Origin: Bacteroidales bacterium
GTDB taxonomy: Bacteria > Bacteroidota > Bacteroidia > Bacteroidales > F082
Direction: 5' to 3'
NCBI GenBank assembly: GCA_021647205.1
Contig: JAKIVD010000030.1
Location: forward strand, 1 to 39,980
Length of the DNA: 39,980 nt
Shown: piece after piece, positions 24,043 through 33,202 of the stretch
Position numbering within the stretch: position 1 is the first letter of the stretch
Layout of the letters: each line of letters begins with the position of its first letter
Program-made: the position numbers and the translations under genes
The notes under the pieces: generated by a model
The model's input: the letters and a program-made list of their open reading frames with translations, nothing else
The model's database searches: none
Told to the model about the DNA's origin: nothing

Positions 24043-25053
24043 CTATATCACCATTAAATTACAGCCACGCACGTCGCTGTTGTCGAAACGCCCCAGGACG
24101 GTAAATTGTTCAGCCGGCTGGCCGGATTTGAGCGGCAATAGCTTGCCCAGGTCCCCTGTGGCGATGAAAGAACAGGAATACAAATTAGCCAGGTCAATAA
24201 TATTTATCCCGCCGGTTTTTCCGTGGGGAAGCAACGAAAGCGGGTCGTTCATGTCGCGGATGAGCACCTTCATCCAGGCCGGGGTTTCAAATATCCCCAG
24301 CCCTTTTGACCATGCTTGCGACAGTAATTCGGTCATGCCGTATTCAGAATAAACCCTGCTTGTCCCAAAAGAGCCGGCAAGGGTTTCGTGCAATTCTTCC
24401 CGGATGATTTCTGTGCGTCTCCCCTTCATGCCACCGGTTTCCACGAGGTAAAGTTCCGGGAAGCTTAGCGGGAATTGCTCTGCTAAATCAAGTAAAGCAT
24501 AAGTTACGCCCAGCAGCATCACTTTCTTTTTTTTGTCCCGGAGTTTTTTCAGCAAGTCTGCCAGTTTTCCGTATTCATGCAGGTAAAACCCGCTTTCGGC
24601 CTGTCTGCTCGACTCGATGAGCTTTTGGGCCATAAAAACCAGTGAGGAACCGCCGCGCTCCAGGTAAGAAGGGAGCAGAGCAAGTATCACAAAACCCGAT
24701 GGCTGACCAAAAAAACTTTCAAATCCACGGCTAAAACTCTCAGTGTACAAAGCCGTTTTGGCAACGTAGTGCCGGCTGCATTGTGTACTGCTGGTTCCGC
24801 TGCTGGTGAAAACCACCTCTGACTGAAAACCACCACTAAGGATTCGATGCTTTTTAAACAACTCTATGGGCAGAAAAGGGATTTGCGAAAAATGTCGAAT
24901 ACGGTTTAAATCCGGTTTCAGGAAGTCAACGAATTTGCGGTAAACGGGATTATTTTCGTATTGAAAATGAAATATTTTTAAGGACAAACCGTTAAACTCA
25001 GCAGGGCTGCTTAGCTGAAAAATTTGTTTCTCGATCTGTCCGGTTTTTGGCAT
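24043..25053 (-). CDS. LuxE-like acyl-protein synthetase (ANL superfamily)
   Basis: A 336-aa protein with ANL-superfamily adenylation motifs: the P-loop FTSSGTSS (82-89), SRVYSEYGMTE (A5-like, with the Glu that contacts magnesium) and a TGDLG (A7-like) near the C-terminus followed by LGRFDNSDVRGCN. It matches the LuxE/acyl-protein synthetase group, which activates a fatty or other carboxylic acid as the AMP ester and passes it to a protein cysteine. No LuxC/LuxD or acyl-carrier gene is nearby, so its acid and acceptor are unknown. Similar solitary members occur in Bacteroidota. It is divergent from the lipoprotein gene at 25112. Confidence 0.78.
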   Translation of the reverse strand: MPKTGQIEKQIFQLSSPAEFNGLSLKIFHFQYENNPVYRKFVDFLKPDLNRIRHFSQIPFLPIELFKKHRILSGGFQSEVVFTSSGTSSTQCSRHYVAKTALYTESFSRGFESFFGQPSGFVILALLPSYLERGGSSLVFMAQKLIESSRQAESGFYLHEYGKLADLLKKLRDKKKKVMLLGVTYALLDLAEQFPLSFPELYLVETGGMKGRRTEIIREELHETLAGSFGTSRVYSEYGMTELLSQAWSKGLGIFETPAWMKVLIRDMNDPLSLLPHGKTGGINIIDLANLYSCSFIATGDLGKLLPLKSGQPAEQFTVLGRFDNSDVRGCNLMVI

Positions 25054-25111
25054 GATTTGTGATATTGACAGCGAACAGGTTTAATTTTTTTTACGTCCTT
25101 TGCAAAGGAAG

Positions 25112-25657
25112 ATGAGCCATCGTACAAAAATAGTTTTTATTCTGCTCACGGTTGGTGTGATGGGATTTGTTGCGTGCAACAAATTCGAGAAATTCCCCAT
25201 TGAGCCTGTCATAAAATATGATAAGTTTGTATTGTTGTCGAACCCGACAAATGGAATTACCGAGCGTGGTGTGTTGCAGTTTTCTTATACTGATGGTGAT
25301 GGTGATTTGGGTTTGAGCGACAAAGACACCGAACCGCCCTTTAATTTCGGGGGCGAATATTATTACAACCTCATTATTAATTATTTCGAAAAGCAAAACG
25401 GCAAGTTTGTCGAAGTGCCATTGCTGACGTGGAACCCCGATTCGTTGCGCTACGACACCCTGAGTTTTAACGGACGCTTCCCGGTGTTGACACCGGAAAC
25501 CGGAAACCTCTCCATTAAAGGTATTTTTCAGGATACACTTTTTATTTACAATCCGCTTTCCGAATTCGACACCATTAAATTCAGTGCCTACATTATTGAC
25601 CGGGCTTTGCACAAAAGCAACATGATTGAAACCGGTGAGATTATCCGGGTAAAATAA
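25112..25657 (+). CDS. Secreted lipoprotein of unknown function
   Basis: A 181-aa protein with a signal and lipobox MGFVAC (Cys22). The mature part is beta-rich and carries TDGDGDLGLSDKDTEPPF around residues 65-82, an aspartate-rich loop common in Bacteroidota surface lipoproteins and possibly calcium-binding. The remainder alternates aromatic strands (EYYYNLIINYF, DTIKFSAYIIDRAL). The start is the ATG at 25112, after an AAAGGAAG sequence; the frame reaches 25100 through a TTG. It converges with the LD-carboxypeptidase gene, ending 6 bp from it. Confidence 0.7.
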   Translation: MSHRTKIVFILLTVGVMGFVACNKFEKFPIEPVIKYDKFVLLSNPTNGITERGVLQFSYTDGDGDLGLSDKDTEPPFNFGGEYYYNLIINYFEKQNGKFVEVPLLTWNPDSLRYDTLSFNGRFPVLTPETGNLSIKGIFQDTLFIYNPLSEFDTIKFSAYIIDRALHKSNMIETGEIIRVK

Positions 25658-25663
25658 GCTCCT

Positions 25664-26560
25664 TTACTTAAAAGTAAACTGTATTTTATCTCCGCTTTCG
25701 ATGCTCAACTCCCCGCCCATTGTCAACGCCCGGTTGTCGGCCAGGTGGCCGGCAGGGAAGCCAAAAAACACAGGGTAGTCGAATTCCTTCACTGTTTCAA
25801 GAATAATTTCTTCGGCTGTTTTCCCGAAGGGGATGGTGTTGTCGTTCAGCTCTGTCATCCCGCCCACAACAAGCGCCGCCAGCCTGTCGAGCTTGCCGGC
25901 ACGTTTCAGCCCCTGCATCATCCGGTCGATGTGGTAGAGGTATTCGTCCAGGTCTTCGAGAAAAAGTATCTTTCCCTCTGTTTCAGGAAAAGAAATACTG
26001 CCCAGTAAACTGTACAACACAGACAGGTTTCCTCCGGTGAGTAGTCCTTCGGCACGGCCTGCTTTATTTAAAGGATGCGGCGCAAAAGCATATTTCAGCG
26101 GTTTACCCGCCAGGGTATTGAACAGGGAGTCCAGTGCCGTTGGGGTGTTTTCCGGAAAATTGAGGGGCATGCCGGCGTGCAGTGTCTGAACCCCGCAATT
26201 GCGGTTGATGTGGCAAAGGAAAACAGTGGCATCGCTGTAGCCCACCAGCCATTTCGGGTTTTTCTCAAACTTTTTGAAGTCCAGCCGGTCAATGATCCTT
26301 ACACTTCCATAACCTCCACGGGCAAAGAAAACGGCCCTGATCGATTCATCGTCTAACATCCTTTGCAGGTATGTTGCGCGTTGCTGGTCAGAACCGGCAA
26401 ATTGGTTTTCGGCAGCAAACAGCGATTCATTTAGAACTGCCTGGTAGCCCCGTTCTTCAATAATTTTCAGGGAAACTTCCAGCTCCTGCCGGTTTATTTT
26501 TCTTGCCGGTGCGGCAATGCCGATTTTATTGCTTTTTGAAAGCCGGTGCGGACGTCTCAT
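25664..26560 (-). CDS. S66 family LD-carboxypeptidase
   Basis: A 298-aa peptidase of the S66 family (LdcA, MccF). The serine nucleophile is in ARGGYGSVRI, GYSDAT is the conserved strand following it, and the Glu/His partners lie in the C-terminal region with FLEDLDEY and FGFPAGHLADN. LdcA removes the terminal D-alanine of murein tetrapeptides in cell-wall recycling; MccF-type members cleave microcin C. The housekeeping role is likelier. An open frame continues upstream to 26923 but runs antisense through metG, so the start is set at MRRPHRL (26560); MNLIRM at 26575 is an alternative. It has no signal peptide, so it is cytosolic like LdcA. Confidence 0.87.
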   Translation of the reverse strand: MRRPHRLSKSNKIGIAAPARKINRQELEVSLKIIEERGYQAVLNESLFAAENQFAGSDQQRATYLQRMLDDESIRAVFFARGGYGSVRIIDRLDFKKFEKNPKWLVGYSDATVFLCHINRNCGVQTLHAGMPLNFPENTPTALDSLFNTLAGKPLKYAFAPHPLNKAGRAEGLLTGGNLSVLYSLLGSISFPETEGKILFLEDLDEYLYHIDRMMQGLKRAGKLDRLAALVVGGMTELNDNTIPFGKTAEEIILETVKEFDYPVFFGFPAGHLADNRALTMGGELSIESGDKIQFTFK

Positions 26561-26575
26561 TCTTATCAGATTCAT

Positions 26576-26583
26576 TAACTTTG
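26576..26583 (+). promoter_or_regulatory. Putative -7 promoter element of metG
   Basis: TAACTTTG ends 25 nt before the metG ATG at 26609. It touches the start region of the divergent LD-carboxypeptidase gene. Confidence 0.5.
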
Positions 26584-26608
26584 CCGAAATTACAGAAATT
26601 TTGAATTG

Positions 26609-28657
26609 ATGTCGAAAAACTATAAACGAACCACCATTACTTCTGCCCTGCCTTATGCCAATGGCCCCATTCACATCGGCCACCTTGCCGGTGTTTACGT
26701 TCCGGCGGATATTTATGCACGCTACCTCAGGATGAAAGACGAGGATGTGCTTTTTATCGGGGGTTCGGATGAGCATGGTGTTCCCATTACCATCAAGGCC
26801 AGGAACGAAGGGGTCAGCCCCCAGCAAATTGTGGATCGCTACCACGAGCAGATTAAAAAATCTTTTGAAGATTTCGGCATTTCTTTCGATGTGTATTCGC
26901 GCACTTCGGCACCCATCCATCACGAAACAGCTTCGGCATTCTTTCAGAAGCTAAATGCAGACGGAAAATTCATCGAAAAATCCAACAAACAATACTACGA
27001 TGAGGAGTCGGGGCAATTTCTAGCTGACCGCTACATCACCGGAACCTGTCCGCATTGTGCTTACGACAAGGCCTACGGCGATCAGTGCGAAAACTGTGGG
27101 ACCTCCCTCAGCCCGTTGGAACTCATCAATCCCAAATCGGCACTCAGTGGGAACGTCCCTGTTTTGAAAGAAACGAACCACTGGTATTTACCACTCGACC
27201 AGTACGAAACCTGGCTGACCGAATGGATAATTGAAGGCCACAAAGACGACTGGAAACCCAATGTTTACGGGCAGGTAAAAAGCTGGGTCGATCATGGGCT
27301 TAAGGCCCGTGCCGTTACCCGCGACCTGGACTGGGGGGTGAAAGTACCTGTTGCAGGCAGTAACGGAAAGGTGCTTTATGTTTGGTTCGACGCTCCCATC
27401 GGATATATTTCGGCAGCCAAAGAGTGGTCAAAAAAAACAGGAAAAGACTGGGAACCATATTGGAAAGACGAAGAAACCAAACTTTTGCATTTTATCGGAA
27501 AAGACAATATCGTGTTCCATTGCATTATTTTTCCGGCAATGCTCAAAGCGGAAGGCTCGTTTATTTTGCCCGACAATGTCCCGGCCAACGAGTTCTTAAA
27601 CCTTGAAGGGGACAAAATATCCACTTCGCGCAACTGGGCCGTCTGGTTGCACGAATATTTAACGGACTTTCCTGGCAAGCAGGATGTGTTGCGTTATGTA
27701 CTGACAGCCAATGCACCCGAAAGCAAGGACAACGATTTTACCTGGAAAGATTTTCAGGCACGCAACAACAACGAATTGCTGGCCATTTTCGGCAATTTCG
27801 TAAACCGTACACTGGTGCTCACACATAAGTATTTCAATGGGATAATTCCTGCCCTCGGCCCAACGGATGCTGAAGCTGGGCGGGCGCTGAAAGAAATCGC
27901 GCGGTTCCCCGGGAAAATCGGGAGCAGCCTCGATCGTTACCGCTTTCGCGAGGCCCTTGCCGAATTGATGAACCTGGCACGTCTTGGCAATAAATTTATG
28001 ACCGACATGGAGCCATGGAAACTGATCAAAACCGATGAGGAAAAGGTAAAGACGGTCTTGAACATTTCCTTGCAGATTGTGGCCAACCTGAGTATTTTGT
28101 CGGAACCTTTTCTCCCTTTTACTTCTGCAAAACTGCAGAAGATGATCAAGCTGAATGGTGTAAACTGGAAAGAGGCGGGAAGGGTTGACCTGCTCAGGGC
28201 AGGGGACAAAGTGAATAAACCCGAATTACTTTTTGAACGAATTGATGACAAAACAATCGAATCCCAAATTCAAAAACTGATGGATACCAAAAAAGAAAAT
28301 GAAGCAGGGACCGCAGTAAAACCTGTCAAGGAAGCCATTGCTTTTGATGACTTTGTGAAAATGGACATCCGCACAGGAACCATTCTTGAAGCGGAGAAAG
28401 TTCCCAAAACCCAAAAACTCATTCAACTGAAAATTGATACCGGCATTGACCGGCGGACGGTTGTTTCGGGCATTGCCGAATATTACAAGGCCGAAGAAAT
28501 CATCGGAAAAAAGGTCTGCATACTTGTCAACCTTGCTCCACGGAAGTTAAGGGGCATCGAATCTCAGGGCATGATCCTGATGGCAGAAGACACTGATGGC
28601 CGGTTGTGCTTTGTTTCCCCGACGGAAGCGGTAAGCAATGGCAGCGAGGTGAAGTAG
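26609..28657 (+). CDS. metG: Methionyl-tRNA synthetase with C-terminal tRNA-binding domain
   Basis: A 682-aa class I synthetase. [14 protein letters not shown] holds the HIGH motif (22-25). The CP domain zinc knuckle is [18 protein letters not shown]. The KMSKS loop appears as DKISTSRNW, so it is KISTS. The anticodon domain is followed by a linker of about 50 residues and a C-terminal EMAP II/Trbp111 domain ([14 protein letters not shown]...[15 protein letters not shown]), as in E. coli MetRS dimers. The start MSKNYKRTT is ATG at 26609; a TTG precedes it in frame. The gene ends before a dispersed palindrome, with the polyprenyl synthase gene converging. Confidence 0.97.
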   Translation: MSKNYKRTTITSALPYANGPIHIGHLAGVYVPADIYARYLRMKDEDVLFIGGSDEHGVPITIKARNEGVSPQQIVDRYHEQIKKSFEDFGISFDVYSRTSAPIHHETASAFFQKLNADGKFIEKSNKQYYDEESGQFLADRYITGTCPHCAYDKAYGDQCENCGTSLSPLELINPKSALSGNVPVLKETNHWYLPLDQYETWLTEWIIEGHKDDWKPNVYGQVKSWVDHGLKARAVTRDLDWGVKVPVAGSNGKVLYVWFDAPIGYISAAKEWSKKTGKDWEPYWKDEETKLLHFIGKDNIVFHCIIFPAMLKAEGSFILPDNVPANEFLNLEGDKISTSRNWAVWLHEYLTDFPGKQDVLRYVLTANAPESKDNDFTWKDFQARNNNELLAIFGNFVNRTLVLTHKYFNGIIPALGPTDAEAGRALKEIARFPGKIGSSLDRYRFREALAELMNLARLGNKFMTDMEPWKLIKTDEEKVKTVLNISLQIVANLSILSEPFLPFTSAKLQKMIKLNGVNWKEAGRVDLLRAGDKVNKPELLFERIDDKTIESQIQKLMDTKKENEAGTAVKPVKEAIAFDDFVKMDIRTGTILEAEKVPKTQKLIQLKIDTGIDRRTVVSGIAEYYKAEEIIGKKVCILVNLAPRKLRGIESQGMILMAEDTDGRLCFVSPTEAVSNGSEVK

Positions 28658-28687
28658 GGTGCGGGGATGGAAGCGTGGAATGTTGGG

Positions 28688-28723
28688 AGACCTTCCAGCC
28701 TTCAACGGAACCTGGAAGTGTCT
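28688..28723. repeat. Dispersed palindromic element, copy C
   Basis: A 36-bp unit opening AGACCTTCCAGC and closing ACCTGGAAGTGTCT, that is, in the opposite orientation to copies A and B. The arms match copy B except for one base, while the centre (CTTCAACGGA) differs. It sits between convergent metG and the polyprenyl synthase gene, 30 bp past the metG stop, where it could also work as a terminator. Confidence 0.75.
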
Positions 28724-28764
28724 GTTCAGGAAAAAGAGGAAGGATGTGCCAGTTTGCGGATTAA

Positions 28765-29736
28765 CTATTTGTCCCTTTCGATCATCCGGTGGGCAACAGC
28801 ATGCAGCTTTTCCTTTTTCTCGTCATTGAGGTTGATTTTATCCAGGCACTCTTTGCCAATTTTACAGTAGCCATCGATTTTTTTCAGGGCCAGTTGATCA
28901 ACTTTTAGCCGGCTAAAAATGGCTTTCACTTCCCGGAATTTTTCTTCCCGGTAACCACTATTGTTGTAGAAACTGATTAACTTATTCTTTGTTTCTGCAT
29001 CGGCAATTTCCAGTGCCTTCAGGTAGAGGTAAGTTTTTTTATTGGAAATAATGTCCGATCCCGTTTTTTTCCCGAAGATGCGTTCATCGCCAAAAGTATC
29101 GAGCAGGTCATCCTTCAACTGAAAGCCCAGCCCGAGGTTCAGCCCGAAATCGTATAACCTCTGTGCGTCTTCTGCGCCTGCACCCCCGATTAGTGCCCCG
29201 ATTTTCAGGCTGGCCCCAAAAAGCACGGCTGTCTTGAGCTTGATCATTTCGATGTACTGTGCGACGGAGAGGTTGTTTTTTGTTTCAAAATTCAGGTCAA
29301 ACTGCTGACCTTCGCAAACCTGGATGGCCGTTTTGTTGAATACATTGAGCGTGACGGGGAGTATGTTTGTGTCGGCCTTTTGAACATACTGGTAAGCCAG
29401 AGCAAACAAGGTGTCGCCCGATAAAATAGCGATGTTGCTGTCCCACTTTTTAAAAACGGTAACCTTCCCCCTTCGCAAAGGGGCATTGTCCATAATGTCA
29501 TCGTGGATAAGTGTAAAATTATGGAAGAGTTCGATAGCAATGGCTTGCGGGAGTGCTTTTTCAATTTGACCGCCAAAAAGTTCACAAGCCATCAGTGTCA
29601 GCACAGGCCTTATCCGTTTGCCACCCAGGCCCAGGGTGTACTGGATAGGCGCGTACAATTCATTGGGCTTGTTGTCGAAAGCCTGCTCCTTCAGGTTCGT
29701 TTCGAAATAAGAAAATAACTCTTCGTAACCCTTCAC
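28765..29736 (-). CDS. Polyprenyl diphosphate synthase
   Basis: A 323-aa trans-isoprenyl diphosphate synthase. GGKRIRPVL is followed by the first aspartate-rich motif DDIMD in LIHDDIMDNAPLRRG, and the second is DDLLD in FQLKDDLLDTFGD. It elongates isopentenyl units to a C15-C40 chain; chain length cannot be assigned. It would supply quinone side chains or undecaprenyl-type carriers, using precursors from the MEP pathway to which ispG in this window contributes. The start codon is GTG at 29736; no in-frame ATG was found close by. It lies 24 bp after rfbA on the same strand. Confidence 0.92.
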   Translation of the reverse strand: MKGYEELFSYFETNLKEQAFDNKPNELYAPIQYTLGLGGKRIRPVLTLMACELFGGQIEKALPQAIAIELFHNFTLIHDDIMDNAPLRRGKVTVFKKWDSNIAILSGDTLFALAYQYVQKADTNILPVTLNVFNKTAIQVCEGQQFDLNFETKNNLSVAQYIEMIKLKTAVLFGASLKIGALIGGAGAEDAQRLYDFGLNLGLGFQLKDDLLDTFGDERIFGKKTGSDIISNKKTYLYLKALEIADAETKNKLISFYNNSGYREEKFREVKAIFSRLKVDQLALKKIDGYCKIGKECLDKINLNDEKKEKLHAVAHRMIERDK

Positions 29737-29760
29737 ATTATTTCCTTTAGGGGTGTAAAA

Positions 29761-30621
29761 TTAATCAATTAGGTGGAGTAAATACGTGCCGTAACCGCTT
29801 TTTAACAGTGGCTCTGCAATGCGTGCAAGCTGACCGGCATCAATAAACCCTTTGTGATAAGCTATTTCTTCGATGCAGCCGATCTTCAGTCCCTGCCGCT
29901 CCTCAATAACCTCCACAAACTGCGATGCCTGGATCAGGGAAGAGAAAGTGCCCGTGTCTAACCAGGCAGTCCCGCGGCTGAGCAAACCAACCTTGAGTTT
30001 ACCCTTCTCAAGGTAATATTTATTTACATCCGTAATTTCATATTCTCCCCTTGCGCTGGGCTTTAAGTTTTTGGCGACACCAACAACCGAGTTGTCGTAG
30101 AAATACAAACCGGGAACGGCGTAATTTGATTTCGGTTTTTTTGGTTTCTCTTCAATCGACAGGGCATTAAAGTTTTCGTCAAACTCTACAACACCGTATC
30201 TTTCCGGGTCGTGGACATGATAAGCAAAAACAACCCCCCCGTCGGGATCGCTACTTTCCGCAAGCAGGTTCTGCAGTCCGTTGCTGTAAAAAATGTTGTC
30301 GCCCAAAACCAAAGACACTTTGTCATTTCCAATGAAGTCTTCCCCAAGGACAAAAGCCTGAGCAAGGCCATTGGGTACATGCTGCACGGTATAACTGAAA
30401 TTGCAGCCGATACGCGAACCGTCGCCGAGCAGCCGTTCAAAGTGCGGGGTATCTTCGGGTGTTGAAATAATTAAAATATCGCGAATTCCCGCCATCAGTA
30501 AAACAGACAACGGGTAATATATCATCGGCTTGTCGTAAATGGGCATGAGCTGCTTGCTGACTGCAAGGGTAAGGGGGTGTAAACGCGTGCCGGCCCCACC
30601 GGCCAGAATTATTCCTTTCAT
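29761..30621 (-). CDS. rfbA: Glucose-1-phosphate thymidylyltransferase
   Basis: A 286-aa nucleotidyltransferase of the RfbA/RmlA family, which makes dTDP-glucose for dTDP-rhamnose and related sugars. The N-terminus carries [11 protein letters not shown] and the [17 protein letters not shown] active-site stretch; [18 protein letters not shown] and the C-terminal WLDTGT are also standard. It lies between the RND exporter (stop 3 bp upstream) and the polyprenyl synthase gene on the same strand. RmlB, C and D are not in the window. Confidence 0.95.
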   Translation of the reverse strand: MKGIILAGGAGTRLHPLTLAVSKQLMPIYDKPMIYYPLSVLLMAGIRDILIISTPEDTPHFERLLGDGSRIGCNFSYTVQHVPNGLAQAFVLGEDFIGNDKVSLVLGDNIFYSNGLQNLLAESSDPDGGVVFAYHVHDPERYGVVEFDENFNALSIEEKPKKPKSNYAVPGLYFYDNSVVGVAKNLKPSARGEYEITDVNKYYLEKGKLKVGLLSRGTAWLDTGTFSSLIQASQFVEVIEERQGLKIGCIEEIAYHKGFIDAGQLARIAEPLLKSGYGTYLLHLID

Positions 30622-30624
30622 TTG

Positions 30625-33045
30625 TCAATCAATTTTTTGATAAGAATCTTTTTCAGGTTCGAGTTCTTCAATAAGCAATTTGTCGAGTTCAATATCTTCT
30701 TCCTCGTCGAAAACTTCAAGCAGTGGTTCTTTGAATGATTTGGTGAGCAGCCGTTTGTCAAGGGTTAACAGGAGCGAAGGAAGTACAAAAAGGTTGGAAA
30801 ATAAAGCTACGAGCAAGGTAAACGAAACAAGGTACCCGAGTGCTTCTGTTCCGCCAAAAGAAGAAAGGGTGAAAACGTAGAAGCCCGAAAAAAGAACAAT
30901 AGCGGAGAAAATCATGCTGTACGCAGTTTCGTTTAGCGCGGCCAGGACCGACTTCTTAATTTGCCAGTTGTTGTGTTGGAGTTGCAATCGGTAACGCGAA
31001 AGAAAATGAATGGTGTTGTCCACGCTTATCCCCAGGGCAATACTAAATATAAGAATGGTCGATGGCTTGATGGGAATGCCGAAATACCCCATCATCCCGG
31101 CTGTTAGGACCTGGGGGATAATATTTGGGATCAACGAAATCAAAATCATCCTTGCCGAAGAAAAGATAAGAGCCATGAGGATGGTGATAATCACCACGGC
31201 CAGGGCCAGGCTCATAAACAGGTTCTTTACCAGGTAGTTGGTTCCTTTGAGAAAGACTACGCTGGTGCCGGTCATGTGGACCTCGTATTTATCTGAGGGG
31301 AAAATCGAATCGACTTTGGGTGTCAGGTCGGCAAGTATGCGTTCAATGTCGTTGGTGCCGATATTGGCCATTTGAATGGAAATCCTTGTCTTTGAAAGCG
31401 TGGAATCCACAAAAGCGTTGAGGATGGATTTTTTGCCACCGCTCGTCAGCTTGGGCACGTAAGAAAGGATAAAATTCTTTTCCTGGTTGTTGGGCAGTGC
31501 GTACATTTTCGGGTTGCCCCGATAAAAAGCCTGTTTGGCCGATTTCACTACTTCTACTATCGACAGTGGTTTCGAGAACTCCTTGTAGGTGGCCAGGGTG
31601 TCTTGCAGTCGTTCTAACTTTTTTAAAAAGGACAGCCGCAATATCCCCTTGTTTTTATGCGTATTTATGGTTATCTCCAAGGGCATGACCCCGTTAAAAC
31701 TCTTCTCAAGAAAAATCATGTCCTTGTAGAGTTTGTCTTTTTTCGAAATGTCGTCAACAATGTTCCCGGTTGTCCGCAGCTGAACAATGCCGATAATGCC
31801 GCCCGCAAAAAGTACAAAGGTTACGATGTAAACAGCTACGCGCCTGTTGAGTACGATTGTTGTTACACGTTGAATGATTTTGCTGATGAAACCCTTTTCA
31901 AGGTGTTTCATGTGTTTGGGTTTGGGCGGCGGGAAGAAACTGAACAAAATAGGCAGCAGGAAGAGCGAAAGCAGGTAAGTGATCAGGATGTTCAGCGATG
32001 CGATGATCCCAAACTCTATCAACAATTCGTTGCTTGTAATGATAAATGCGGCGAAACCTGCGGCAGTGGTGGCATTGGTCAGCAGGTTGGCATTTCCGAT
32101 CCGCGATATCATCCGCGAAAGCGCTTTGACTTTGTTGCCGTGTTCGCGGTATTCGCTCAGGTATTTGTTCAGCAGAAAAATAGAGTTTTCCACACCAATA
32201 ATAATCAGCAGCGGCGGTAATATTCCGGTAAGGATGGTTATTTCGTAATCAAACAAAACGATGGTGCCCAACACCCAGATTACAGCCACAATTACGACTA
32301 TCATGGCAAACAATACGGCACGGACTGTCCTGAAGAGCAGGTAGAGCAGCGTGGAGGCAATGACCAGCAGCAGCAGCACAAACAACAGCAATTCATCCTG
32401 TATTTTTTTGGAGGTTACCGTCCGGATGTAGGGCAGGCCCGAATAATAAACTTCCAGCTGGTATTTTTCACCATAAAGGTCTATCCTGTCTTTAATAGTG
32501 TGGATGAGTCCGATTCGGGCTTTCGAGTTGAGGATGTCTTTGTCGAGTGTTATCATCATCAGGCTCACGTTTGTTTGCTTGTTGAACAGACGGCCATCAT
32601 ACAACTGCAGACTGTAAATCACCTGCTTAATCGAATCAACTTCCTTTTGCGTTTTCGGCCTTTCCGGGACGATGGGCAGAAAATCAAACTTTTTTAAACT
32701 GTCGTTACGGATGAGGTTGTAAAGCCGAGCCACCGAAACCACTTCCTGGACACCATGTACATTCAACACATCGTAACTCAGGTCATACCAGTCATCGAAA
32801 TGTTCGAGAGTATAGAGCTCAGGATCCTGAATGGCTACAAAAATCACACTCCCATCCTGACCAAACTGCTTTTTAAAATTCTCGTACTCAATTGTAATGG
32901 GGTCCGACTGGGGCAGCATACGGGCCAATTGGTAGGACATTTTGATGTTTTTGCCCTCATAACCCATGAAAATGGTTAGTAAACCGATGATTATCAAAAT
33001 AATTACACGGTTTCTCAGAATCAGCCTGACGAGAAATTGCCACAT
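30625..33045 (-). CDS. RND/MMPL superfamily exporter
   Basis: An 806-aa membrane protein with the duplicated RND layout. Each half has one N-terminal segment (about 9-27 and 410-432), a large periplasmic loop, then a cluster of five membrane segments (about 230-400 and 645-790). The two clusters contain ENSIFLLNKY and SVDNTIHFLSRYR, which align in the equivalent place and carry the acidic residues of the proton pathway. Single-polypeptide MMPL or hydrophobe/amphiphile-efflux-3-type exporters of this size move lipids, hopanoids or drugs. The C-terminal tail is strongly acidic (EEDIELDKLLIEELEPEK), cytoplasmic and of unknown use. No membrane-fusion partner is adjacent; rfbA follows 3 bp downstream. 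Confidence 0.85.
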   Translation of the reverse strand: MWQFLVRLILRNRVIILIIIGLLTIFMGYEGKNIKMSYQLARMLPQSDPITIEYENFKKQFGQDGSVIFVAIQDPELYTLEHFDDWYDLSYDVLNVHGVQEVVSVARLYNLIRNDSLKKFDFLPIVPERPKTQKEVDSIKQVIYSLQLYDGRLFNKQTNVSLMMITLDKDILNSKARIGLIHTIKDRIDLYGEKYQLEVYYSGLPYIRTVTSKKIQDELLLFVLLLLVIASTLLYLLFRTVRAVLFAMIVVIVAVIWVLGTIVLFDYEITILTGILPPLLIIIGVENSIFLLNKYLSEYREHGNKVKALSRMISRIGNANLLTNATTAAGFAAFIITSNELLIEFGIIASLNILITYLLSLFLLPILFSFFPPPKPKHMKHLEKGFISKIIQRVTTIVLNRRVAVYIVTFVLFAGGIIGIVQLRTTGNIVDDISKKDKLYKDMIFLEKSFNGVMPLEITINTHKNKGILRLSFLKKLERLQDTLATYKEFSKPLSIVEVVKSAKQAFYRGNPKMYALPNNQEKNFILSYVPKLTSGGKKSILNAFVDSTLSKTRISIQMANIGTNDIERILADLTPKVDSIFPSDKYEVHMTGTSVVFLKGTNYLVKNLFMSLALAVVIITILMALIFSSARMILISLIPNIIPQVLTAGMMGYFGIPIKPSTILIFSIALGISVDNTIHFLSRYRLQLQHNNWQIKKSVLAALNETAYSMIFSAIVLFSGFYVFTLSSFGGTEALGYLVSFTLLVALFSNLFVLPSLLLTLDKRLLTKSFKEPLLEVFDEEEDIELDKLLIEELEPEKDSYQKID

Positions 33046-33202
33046 GAATTTAAACCCGAAGATGAAAAATTAAACTAAAATAACATTTTTTTATTCCACT
33101 ATGCAAAAAACAAGCGGAAGAAACATATAAAGCCGCCCAATGCAAAAATGGTATAAATTCGCATTTGATAATTTGTGGCAAATGTAAGTTTTGTTTTCAA
33201 AT

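Noticed and set aside
26561-26923. Upstream extension of the LD-carboxypeptidase frame
   Set aside because: This part runs antisense through the start and HIGH motif region of metG; the S66 domain begins after the ATG at 26560.
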